A DNA stretch of 7,466 nt from Gemmiger_A avium (lineage in GTDB: Bacteria > Bacillota > Clostridia > Oscillospirales > Ruminococcaceae), in NCBI GenBank assembly GCA_019114585.1, contig DXFE01000063.1:1-7466 (forward strand). The letters run 5' to 3'. The notes below the pieces were generated by a model. That model was not told the DNA's origin and searched no databases. It was given only the letters and a program-made list of their open reading frames with translations. A program made the translations under genes and the position numbers. This document shows positions 1-5,230 of this stretch, one piece after another (within the stretch, counting starts at the first letter, position 1; each line of letters opens with the position of its first letter).

Positions 1-1059
1 GTGGAAGGCCGGGGCCCCTACACGGTGGACACCCCCTTCTACCGGCTGCACCTCACCGCCGAAGGCACGCTGGACTCGGTGTGGGACAAGCAGGCCCGGC
101 GGGAACTGCTGCCCGCCGGCGCCCGGGCCAACGAGCTGCAGCTGTTTGAGGACCGCCCCGAAGAGTACGACGCCTGGAACATCGAAGCCTACTACCGCCG
201 CCACCGCTACGAGCTGGAAGGCCCGGTCACCGTCACCCTGCGGGAAAACACCCCCCTGCGCTGCGTCTTCCGGGTGCAGCGCACCGTCTCCCGCTCCGCC
301 TTCACCCAGGACATCATCCTCTACGCCCACAGCCGGCGCATCGACTTTGAGACCTGGGTGGACTGGCAGGAGGAACACCTGCTGCTCAAGGCCGCCTTCC
401 CGCTGGACATCCGGTGCGAACAGGCCCGGTACGACATCCAGTTCGGCAGCATTGGCCGGGACACCCACGAAAACACCAGCTGGGACGCCGCCCGCTTCGA
501 AGTCTGCGCCCACAAGTGGGCCGACCTGTCCGAACCCGGCTACGGCGCCGCCCTGCTCAACGACGGCCGCTACGGCTACGATGTCCACGAAGGGGTGCTG
601 CGGCTCTCGCTGCTGCGGGCCCCCACCTACCCCGACCCCGAAGCCGACCGGGGCGCCCACCACTTCACCTACGCGCTGCTGCCCCACCTGGGGGACTGGC
701 GCACCGGCGATGTGATCCGCCAGGGCTACGACCTGAACGCCCCGGCCCTGGCGCTGCCGGTGCCCGCCCAGCCCGGCGGCAGCCTGCCGCCGGTGTACAG
801 CCAGTTCGCGCTGGATGCGCCCAACGTCATCCTGGAAACGGTCAAACAGGCCGAGGACGGCGACGGGCTGATCCTGCGGCTGTACGAAGCCTGGGGCGCC
901 CGCACCCGCGCCGGGCTGACCCTGCCCGCCGGCGCCACCGCCGTGGCCTGCACCCCGCTGGAGACCCCGCTGGAGGGCGAGACCCTCTCGGCCGGGCCGG
1001 TGGGGCTGGAACTGCGCCCCTTTGAGCTGCGCACCCTGCGGGTCCGGCTGGGAAACTGA
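1..1059 (+). CDS. GH38 alpha-mannosidase, C-terminal part (5' end cut by window edge)
   Basis: This is the C-terminal portion of a glycoside hydrolase family 38 alpha-mannosidase, a retaining enzyme that removes alpha-linked mannose from glycans or oligosaccharides. The reading frame is open from base 1, and the GTG there is probably an internal Val codon rather than a start. The visible 352 residues match the beta-sandwich domains after the catalytic barrel. They contain FEDRPEEYDAWNIEAYY (about residues 49-65), IQFGSIGRDTHENTSWD (146-162), the HKWADLSEPGYGAALLND stretch (171-188), RLSLLRAPTYPDP (201-213) and HHFTYALLPH (220-229). These blocks resemble the cytosolic MAN2C1-like branch of GH38. 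The catalytic nucleophile and zinc ligands lie outside the window, so activity and any signal peptide cannot be judged. The gene ends with TGA at 1057-1059, followed by an AT-rich gap and sugar permease genes on the same strand, which suggests a shared glycan-use role. Family assignment is firm; the substrate is inferred. Confidence 0.9.
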   Translation: MEGRGPYTVDTPFYRLHLTAEGTLDSVWDKQARRELLPAGARANELQLFEDRPEEYDAWNIEAYYRRHRYELEGPVTVTLRENTPLRCVFRVQRTVSRSAFTQDIILYAHSRRIDFETWVDWQEEHLLLKAAFPLDIRCEQARYDIQFGSIGRDTHENTSWDAARFEVCAHKWADLSEPGYGAALLNDGRYGYDVHEGVLRLSLLRAPTYPDPEADRGAHHFTYALLPHLGDWRTGDVIRQGYDLNAPALALPVPAQPGGSLPPVYSQFALDAPNVILETVKQAEDGDGLILRLYEAWGARTRAGLTLPAGATAVACTPLETPLEGETLSAGPVGLELRPFELRTLRVRLGN

Positions 1060-1082
1060 AATAATTGCCAAAAATCATCCTC

Positions 1083-1133
1083 AACTTTTGTGTAATCCGG
1101 TAAAATCGACAACGGTTTTGTACACAAAAAGTT
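1083..1133. promoter_or_regulatory. Nested inverted repeat, candidate operator upstream of the permease operon
   Basis: The outer arms TTTTGTGTA (1086-1094) and TACACAAAA (1121-1129) are perfect 9-bp complements. They extend by AAC (1083-1085) and GTT (1131-1133) across one unpaired A. Inside lies a second dyad, AAAATCG (1102-1108) and CGGTTTT (1113-1119), separated by ACAA and containing one G-T wobble. The block lies 24 bp after the mannosidase stop in DNA of about 33% G+C (1081-1140). It could be a regulator binding site, for example for a LacI- or AraC-type protein, or an AT-rich RNA hairpin at the 3' end of the mannosidase transcript. It lacks the GC-rich stem of a typical intrinsic terminator. 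The dyads are seen directly; the function is inferred. Confidence 0.35.
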
Positions 1134-1186
1134 CAAACAACGCAAAAAATGCAAGTGAAATGCGGGGAATGAAGCAAAAAAGCGGT

Positions 1187-1222
1187 GGTATTTGCTAAGT
1201 TTTTCGATGTATACTGAAACAA
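1187..1222 (+). promoter_or_regulatory. Likely promoter of the sugar permease operon (good -10, no clear -35)
   Basis: TATACT at 1210-1215 matches the sigma-A -10 consensus at five of six positions and lies just downstream of AT-rich DNA. The hexamer 17 bp upstream (1187-1192, GGTATT) does not resemble TTGACA. The promoter would therefore be weak or activator-dependent if this -10 is right. Transcription would begin near 1222, leaving a leader of about 97 nt before the ATG at 1319. That leader contains a 6-bp hairpin, GACCCC (1251-1256) with GGGGTC (1266-1271). A-tracts at 1144-1149 and 1176-1181 and a T-tract at 1200-1204 lie upstream. The call rests on the -10 box and its position between two genes. 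Confidence 0.4.
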
Positions 1223-1318
1223 CAGAAAAGCCGGGCTGGCGTGCGGCGGCGACCCCGGGGGGCAAGGGGTCAAAACCGCACGCGGACCCGGTGCAAAGAA
1301 CAAAAGGAGGAATGAAAC

Positions 1319-2200
1319 ATGAAGAGAAAAGCGACGCTGAAACACACCGGCGCGTTCTGGGCGTTCGTGGCACCCTGCATCATTCTGTTCGGGGTGTTCT
1401 TCCTGCTCCCGCTGGTGTTGAGCATTGCGTTTTCCTTCACCAACTACGACGGCTGGAAGACCATGGACTTTGTGGCGCTGGACAACTACATCGAGCTGTT
1501 CACCGACTCCCGGTTCTACGTTTCGCTGGGCCGCACCCTGCTGTACACCATCTGTGCGCTGCCGTTCCGGGTCATCATCCCGCTGCTGGTGGCGGTGCTG
1601 CTCTGCTCCAACCGGGTGGTGGCCAAAAGCCTGACCCGCACAATGGTCTACATTCCCGTTCTGATGAGCGCCCTGGTCGTCGGTATCACGATCAACTGGA
1701 TGTTCAGCCAGGAATACGGCCTTGTCAACTTCATCATCCAGTGCCTGGGCGGCCAGCCGCTGGAATGGTCGCTGAACCCCGGCCTGGCCACCTTCGTCAT
1801 CGCCTTTGCCTCGGTGTGGTCGTCCATCGGCTTCAACATGATCATCTACATCGGCGGCATCGCGAGCATCTCCCAGGACCTGTATGAAGCGGCCCGCATC
1901 GACGGCGCCAACGCGCTGCAGAGCTTCCTGCGCATCACCGTGCCGATGCTCAGCCCCACCACCTTCATGGTCGTGCTGCTGTCCACCGTCAACCTGCTCA
2001 AAGAGTACGCGCTGGTCCAAGGTATCACCCAGGGCGGCCCGGGCCTGTCCACCACCTTCATCATCCAGTACATCTTCGACAAGGGCTTCAACCAGATGCA
2101 GTACGGCTACGCTTCGGCCATCTCCACCATCGTCATGATCGTGTTTGCCCTGATCGCCTACGCGCAGTTCAGAATTTCTAACGGAGGAGGAGAAACCTGA
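1319..2200 (+). CDS. Carbohydrate ABC transporter permease, CUT1 family, first subunit (MalF/UgpA/LplB type)
   Basis: This is one of two inner-membrane subunits of a sugar importer and should pair with the next gene's product to form the translocation pore. The 293-residue length is normal for CUT1 permeases. Six hydrophobic segments are visible near residues 12-40, 70-96, 108-129, 157-183, 206-227 and 262-284. The cytoplasmic EAA loop that docks on the ATPase starts at E190 (EAARIDG, with I206 and P209 in register). TQGGPGLST (237-245) is another typical CUT1 motif. The ATG at 1319 is chosen because AAGGAGG at 1304-1310 stands 8 nt ahead; the ATG at 1312 is out of frame. The TGA overlaps the next ATG by one base, so the two subunits are probably translationally coupled. 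No binding-protein or ATPase gene adjoins; CUT1 systems in Firmicutes often share an MsmX-like ATPase encoded elsewhere. Family is certain; the sugar is unknown, with mannosides suggested only by the upstream GH38 gene. Confidence 0.95.
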   Translation: MKRKATLKHTGAFWAFVAPCIILFGVFFLLPLVLSIAFSFTNYDGWKTMDFVALDNYIELFTDSRFYVSLGRTLLYTICALPFRVIIPLLVAVLLCSNRVVAKSLTRTMVYIPVLMSALVVGITINWMFSQEYGLVNFIIQCLGGQPLEWSLNPGLATFVIAFASVWSSIGFNMIIYIGGIASISQDLYEAARIDGANALQSFLRITVPMLSPTTFMVVLLSTVNLLKEYALVQGITQGGPGLSTTFIIQYIFDKGFNQMQYGYASAISTIVMIVFALIAYAQFRISNGGGET

Positions 2201-3024
2201 TGAAAGAAAAGCATACCAGCATTCCTCTTACCATTCTGTCTTTGCTCATCGGCCTGGTGATCCTGTTCCCCATCATCTGGCTGGTCCTCAGTTCCTTCAA
2301 GCCCAGCGGCGAACTGTTCGCCTACCCGCTGCACTTCCTGCCCAGCCAGCCCACCATCGAACACTATGCCTCGGTGCTGGAAGGCGGCTTCATGGGCTAT
2401 GTGGGCAACAGCCTGTTCCTGGCCGTGGTCGGCACCCTCATCACGCTGCTCATCAGCGCCATGTGCGGCTATGCCCTGGCCATCTACCGCTTTGAGATCC
2501 GCTACGTCAACCTGGTGTTCGGCGTCTTCCTGCTGGGCACCCTGATCCCCGGCGAGACCCTCACCGTGCCCCAGTTCTCGGTCATCAGCGCCATGGGGCT
2601 GTACAACAACATCTGGGGCTGCATCCTGCCCGTGGTCACCACCACCACCGGCATCTTCATGTATCGCCAGCACTACATGTCCATCCCGCTCTCCTTCGCC
2701 GAAGCCGCCCGCATCGACGGCGCCAGCGAATGGCAGATCTTCAGCCGGGTCATGCTGCCGCTGGGCTCCAACGTCACCATCACCCTGACCATCTTCAGCT
2801 TCATGTGGCGCTGGAACGACTACATCCTGCCGCTGCTGGTTCTGTCCGATCAGAAAAAGTACACCATCCAGATCGCCATCAAGAACTTCATCGGCAACAC
2901 CGGCGTGGACTGGAGCTCCATCCTGGCCGCCTCGGTGCTCTCCATCGTCCCCATCATCATTCTGTTCATCATCCTGCAGAAGTACATCATCGGTGGCGTC
3001 ACCACCGGCGGCGACAAGGGCTGA
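2200..3024 (+). CDS. Carbohydrate ABC transporter permease, CUT1 family, second subunit (MalG/UgpE type)
   Basis: This is the MalG-type partner permease of the same importer. It has 274 residues, the usual length, with membrane segments near residues 8-31, 68-95, 103-125, 138-155, 190-212 and 240-262. SSFKPSGELF (31-40) after the first segment is typical of this subunit. The EAA loop begins at E168 (EAARIDG) and closes at P187. RWNDYILPLL (204-213) and the C-terminal KYIIGGVTTGGDKG are further MalG-class signatures. The start codon overlaps the preceding stop in TGATG, with GGAGGAGG-type sequence about 10 nt upstream (2183-2190), so expression should match the first subunit. A strong hairpin 39 bp after the stop may end or stabilise the permease mRNA. 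Family and pairing are firm; the transported sugar is not shown by the sequence. Confidence 0.95.
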   Translation: MKEKHTSIPLTILSLLIGLVILFPIIWLVLSSFKPSGELFAYPLHFLPSQPTIEHYASVLEGGFMGYVGNSLFLAVVGTLITLLISAMCGYALAIYRFEIRYVNLVFGVFLLGTLIPGETLTVPQFSVISAMGLYNNIWGCILPVVTTTTGIFMYRQHYMSIPLSFAEAARIDGASEWQIFSRVMLPLGSNVTITLTIFSFMWRWNDYILPLLVLSDQKKYTIQIAIKNFIGNTGVDWSSILAASVLSIVPIIILFIILQKYIIGGVTTGGDKG

Positions 3025-3062
3025 TCCCCCCAGCGCATTTGCCGCGTTTCCCTTTCCCGGCA

Positions 3063-3091
3063 GAAAGCCCTTCGCACAGCGAAGGGCTTTC
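3063..3091 (+). terminator. Perfect 13-bp stem-loop after the permease genes (terminator or mRNA-stabilising hairpin)
   Basis: GAAAGCCCTTCGC (3063-3075) and GCGAAGGGCTTTC (3079-3091) are exact complements around an ACA loop. The stem is A-rich at its base and T-rich at the end of its 3' arm, as in many intrinsic terminators of this group. However, the sequence after it (CCGCCTTTGC) has no strong U-tract. Full or partial termination is likely, and protection of the permease mRNA 3' end is an alternative. The isomerase gene follows 84 bp later with no evident promoter of its own, so some read-through is expected. Confidence 0.6.
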
Positions 3092-3098
3092 CGCCTTT

Positions 3099-3136
3099 GC
3101 GGGGCTCGCCCCGCCCGTCTGCCGGCGGCGCCGCCG
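3099..3136. repeat. Two GC-only dyads between the hairpin and the isomerase gene
   Basis: GCGGGG (3099-3104) and CCCCGC (3109-3114) form a 6-bp stem around CTCG. Immediately downstream, 3123-3136 is a 14-bp perfect palindrome of C and G only (CGGCGGC followed by GCCGCCG). Together with the preceding stem-loop this makes three consecutive dyads within 74 bp. The interval 3092-3160 contains no AT-rich promoter-like sequence. The structures are directly visible; whether they affect expression of the isomerase gene is unknown. Confidence 0.4.
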
Positions 3137-3174
3137 CGCCGCCCCTTTCACCACCCCGACAGGAGGAATATCCT

Positions 3175-3987
3175 ATGAGATACGGCTGCCGCGCCCATGA
3201 TTTCGGCACCCACCCGGCCGAAGAATTCGCCGCCCTGCTGCAAGAGCGGGGCTACAACGCCGCCCAGCTGGCCATGCCCAAGGCCATCGCCGGCATCACC
3301 GACCAGAACGCCGTCACCCCCGCCCAGCTGGAGGAGATCCGCGCCGCCTTCACCCGCCACGACATCGAGATCACGGTGCTCAGCTGCTACCGGGACCTGA
3401 GCAGCCCCGACGCCGAAGCCCGCCTGCAGGCGGTGGAGGATGTGGGCCGCACGCTGGTCATGCAGCGCACCCTGGGCGCCGGGGCGGTGGGCAGCGAAAG
3501 CGCCACCCGCGACCTGAGCGAAGAGGAAAAGGCCGCCCTGCGCCCGCTGCTGGCCGACAGCGTGCTGCGTATTGTGGAAAAGGCCGCCCGGGTGGGCGGC
3601 GTCTTTGCGCTGGAACCGGTCTTCGTCCACACCCTCGGCACCGTCGAGGCGCTGCGCGCCCTGATCGACCAGGTGGCCGACCCGGTGCATTTCAAGGTCA
3701 TCTTCGACCCGGTCAACGTCCTGCATGCCGGCGTGGCCGCCCGCCAGGCGGAGTTCTGGCCCGCCTGGATCGAGACCATCGGCCCCCGGCTGGCCGCCGT
3801 CCATGTGAAGGACGCCCGCTTCCCGCCCGAAGGCCCCCGGGTCCCCACCGCCCTGGGCGAAGGGCAGATGGACTACACCCTGATCCGCGCCTGGCTCCAC
3901 GCCGACCACCCCGACGCCGCCCTGCTGCGGGACGAGGTCATCCTCCCCGCCGCCGCCCGGGACCTGGCATATATGAAGGCGATGTGA
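3175..3987 (+). CDS. Sugar isomerase/epimerase, xylose-isomerase-like TIM barrel (AP endonuclease 2 superfamily fold)
   Basis: This is a 270-residue cytosolic TIM-barrel protein of the sugar phosphate isomerase/epimerase group, which interconverts ketoses and aldoses or epimerises sugars with a divalent metal. The expected metal-binding quartet appears in order: E147 (FALEPVF), D178 (IFDPVNVLH), H210 (AAVHVKDAR) and E254 (LRDEVILP). N181, H184, K212 and D213 lie beside them and are typical of the fold. The start at 3175 is preferred because AGGAGG at 3161-3166 stands 8 nt upstream and the N-terminal residues (MRYGCRAHDFG) look like the first beta strand. An in-frame start at 3097 would add 26 low-complexity residues translated from the hairpin region. 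The gene is last in the sugar cluster and probably handles the sugar released by the mannosidase, or a derivative of it. The exact reaction cannot be read from the sequence; hydroxypyruvate isomerase or an epimerase role remains possible. Confidence 0.85.
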   Translation: MRYGCRAHDFGTHPAEEFAALLQERGYNAAQLAMPKAIAGITDQNAVTPAQLEEIRAAFTRHDIEITVLSCYRDLSSPDAEARLQAVEDVGRTLVMQRTLGAGAVGSESATRDLSEEEKAALRPLLADSVLRIVEKAARVGGVFALEPVFVHTLGTVEALRALIDQVADPVHFKVIFDPVNVLHAGVAARQAEFWPAWIETIGPRLAAVHVKDARFPPEGPRVPTALGEGQMDYTLIRAWLHADHPDAALLRDEVILPAAARDLAYMKAM

Positions 3988-4069
3988 GGAGCGCGGAAGG
4001 CTCTGCCGGACCGGAATTCCGGGACGGTGGGGTCCCATCGGAAACGCCCGCCAGGAGGGCTGACCGCCC
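3988..4069. other. Convergent intergenic gap with short dyads and no clear terminator
   Basis: This 82-bp gap separates the plus-strand isomerase from the minus-strand antiporter. It contains the 12-bp palindrome CCGGAATTCCGG (4011-4022), a 5-bp hairpin GGGAC (4021-4025) with GTCCC (4032-4036), and AGGGC (4056-4060) with GCCCT (4066-4070), the last overlapping the antiporter stop. None is followed by a T-run on either strand. If transcription ends here, termination is either Rho-dependent or inefficient. Confidence 0.4.
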
Positions 4070-5029
4070 TTACAGCAGGAACTGTCCGACGCAGAAGGCC
4101 CCGTATACGGCCAGCAGCAGGATGCCCTGGGCCCGGTACAGCCGCCCGCGCAGCAGCACCGGCAGGATCAGCACCAGGCTGACCGCCGCCATCACCGGCA
4201 GGTCCAGCGCCAGCGACCGGTTCACCCCGAACAGCGTGCCGTCCTGGGGCAGCGAGAAGGGGGCCAGGGTGGCGGCGGTGCCGGTCACCAGCACCAGGTT
4301 CAGCAGGTTGGCGCCGATCACGTTGCCCAGCGACAGGGCGCTGTGCCCCTTGGCCAGCGCGGTCACCGCGGTGACCAGCTCGGGCAGCGAGGTGCCCAGC
4401 GCCACAAAGGTCAGGGCGATGACCGCCTCGGGCACGCCCAGCGCTTCGGCCAGGCGGGTGCCGTTGTCCACCAGCAAATCGGCCCCCCAGGCGATGGCCG
4501 CGGCCCCGGCCACCAGCCCCAGCAGGGTGCGCCACAGCGGGGCCGGGGGCTCGGCGGGGGCGGCTTCGGGGGCGGGGGCGGTGCGCATCTTGCGCACCGA
4601 CAGGATCAGGTAGACCAGGAACAGCCCCAGCAGACCCAGCCCCACCGCCCGGCTGAACTGCCCGGTGGTGTAGGCCACCGCCCCGAAGGCCACCGCCGCC
4701 GCCGTGAACAGCGCGGCCGGCAGCCGCAGGGACTTGCCGTCGGCCGGGCCGGGGCGCACCGCCGCCGACAGCGCCGCGATCAGCGCGGTGTTGCAGATCA
4801 CCGACCCGATGGTGTTGCCGTAGGCCATCTCCCCGTGGCCGGACAGCGCCGAGGTGGTGGAGACCATCACCTCCGGCAAAGTGGTGCCGATGGAAACAAT
4901 GGTGGAGCCGATGAGGATTTCCGGCAGACGGAACCGCCGTGCCAGCGCCGTGGCGCCGTCCACAAACCAGTCGCCGCCCTTGATGAGCAGCCCCAGCCCC
5001 AACAGAAACAACAGAATAACTCCCGGCAT
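4070..5029 (-). CDS. CaCA-family sodium/calcium-type antiporter (YrbG-like)
   Basis: This is a 319-residue inner-membrane antiporter of the calcium:cation antiporter family, which normally expels Ca2+ in exchange for Na+ or H+. The two inverted alpha repeats that form the ion site are both intact. Alpha-1 reads GTTLPEVMVST (48-58) followed by GNTIGSVICN (71-80). Alpha-2 reads GTSLPELVTAVT (212-223) followed by GNVIGANLLN (235-244). The key acidic residues are E53 and E217. Hydrophobic segments fill most of the protein, with one central cytoplasmic linker rich in Ala, Pro and Glu (about 146-166), the usual layout. The ATG at 5029 has AAGGAGG (5034-5040) only 4 nt ahead, a short spacing, but the N-terminus fits the family. 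A near-consensus promoter lies about 75 bp upstream, so the gene is probably transcribed alone. It is not functionally linked to its neighbours in any obvious way. Family is firm; the ions carried in this organism are inferred. Confidence 0.93.
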   Translation of the reverse strand: MPGVILLFLLGLGLLIKGGDWFVDGATALARRFRLPEILIGSTIVSIGTTLPEVMVSTTSALSGHGEMAYGNTIGSVICNTALIAALSAAVRPGPADGKSLRLPAALFTAAAVAFGAVAYTTGQFSRAVGLGLLGLFLVYLILSVRKMRTAPAPEAAPAEPPAPLWRTLLGLVAGAAAIAWGADLLVDNGTRLAEALGVPEAVIALTFVALGTSLPELVTAVTALAKGHSALSLGNVIGANLLNLVLVTGTAATLAPFSLPQDGTLFGVNRSLALDLPVMAAVSLVLILPVLLRGRLYRAQGILLLAVYGAFCVGQFLL

Positions 5030-5058
5030 GATGCCTCCTTTTCTTGGTTTGCAAATAA

Positions 5059-5078
5059 TACGAAACGTACTATATACG
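5059..5078. repeat. Alternating TACG/CGTA half-sites in the antiporter leader
   Basis: TACG (5059-5062), CGTA (5066-5069) and TACG (5075-5078) form two overlapping small dyads between the antiporter promoter and its ribosome binding site. AAACGTAC at 5063-5070 recurs exactly at 5201-5208, beyond the promoter and just after the nrdJ stop. AATAATAC is also repeated directly at 5054-5061 and 5092-5099. These may be regulator half-sites, but the region is only about 30% G+C and short matches arise easily there. Confidence 0.3.
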
Positions 5079-5103
5079 CGGTTTTAAACGGAATAATACA
5101 AAT

Positions 5104-5132
5104 AGTATACATGCAGCCGGCCCGCCTGTCAA
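5104..5132 (-). promoter_or_regulatory. Near-consensus sigma-A promoter for the antiporter gene
   Basis: Read on the minus strand, TTGACA (5132-5127) is a perfect -35 box, the spacer is the optimal 17 bp (5126-5110), and TATACT (5109-5104) is a five-of-six -10 box. Transcription should start near 5097, giving a leader of about 67 nt before the ATG at 5029. The leader is too short for most known metal-responsive riboswitches. This is the strongest promoter match in the window. It suggests that the antiporter is expressed independently of nrdJ upstream. Confidence 0.75.
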
Positions 5133-5144
5133 GGCGGCCCTGCA
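5112..5144 (-). repeat. Imperfect dyad enclosing the -35 box
   Basis: The outer arms TGCAG (5112-5116) and CTGCA (5140-5144) and inner arms CCGCC (5122-5126) and GGCGG (5133-5137) flank the hexamer TGTCAA (5127-5132), which is the antiporter -35 box on the other strand. As minus-strand RNA the block can fold into a GC-rich hairpin followed by a moderately U-rich tail. It could therefore be a second terminator for nrdJ overlapping the next promoter, or an operator over the -35 box. Confidence 0.4.
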
Positions 5145-5152
5145 GACAAGAT

Positions 5153-5189
5153 GCCCCGCCCGGACAGTTCCCAACCGCCCGGGCGGGGC
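5153..5189 (-). terminator. GC-rich stem-loop downstream of nrdJ, probable terminator
   Basis: GCCCCGCCCGG (5153-5163) and CCGGGCGGGGC (5179-5189) are perfect 11-bp complements around a 15-nt loop. The structure begins 41 bp after the nrdJ stop codon on the minus strand. The sequence after it on that strand, ATCTTGTCTGC, contains several T residues but no long run, so termination may be incomplete and helped by the dyad that follows. Confidence 0.55.
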
Positions 5190-5230
5190 CAAACAATAGA
5201 AAACGTACAGATCCGTCGCCGGCGGCGGGC

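Noticed and set aside
1251..1271. Attenuator or riboswitch in the permease leader
   Set aside because: Only a 6-bp GACCCC/GGGGTC hairpin in a GC-rich stretch is visible, with no U-tract, leader peptide or recognisable aptamer core.
1133..2020. 295-residue open frame on the minus strand opposite the first permease
   Set aside because: It is antisense to a clear CUT1 permease, is rich in His, Gln, Gly and Asp as expected of GC-rich shadow translation, and resembles no family.
3097..3174. Upstream in-frame start that would lengthen the isomerase by 26 residues
   Set aside because: The added residues come from the GC hairpin region, have no ribosome binding site of note, and do not fit the family's N-terminus; AGGAGG supports the ATG at 3175.
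3148..4038. 296-residue open frame on the minus strand opposite the isomerase
   Set aside because: It mirrors the real gene almost exactly and has low-complexity Gly/Ala/Gln/His composition; the plus strand carries the metal-site motifs and a good ribosome binding site.
3873..5054. 393-residue minus-strand frame overlapping the antiporter in another frame
   Set aside because: It is Gly/Ala/Arg-rich shadow sequence; the antiporter frame has both intact CaCA alpha repeats.
5030..5097. Metal-responsive (yybP-ykoY-type) riboswitch in the antiporter leader
   Set aside because: The predicted leader is only about 67 nt and AT-rich, too short for that aptamer plus expression platform, and its conserved core is not visible.
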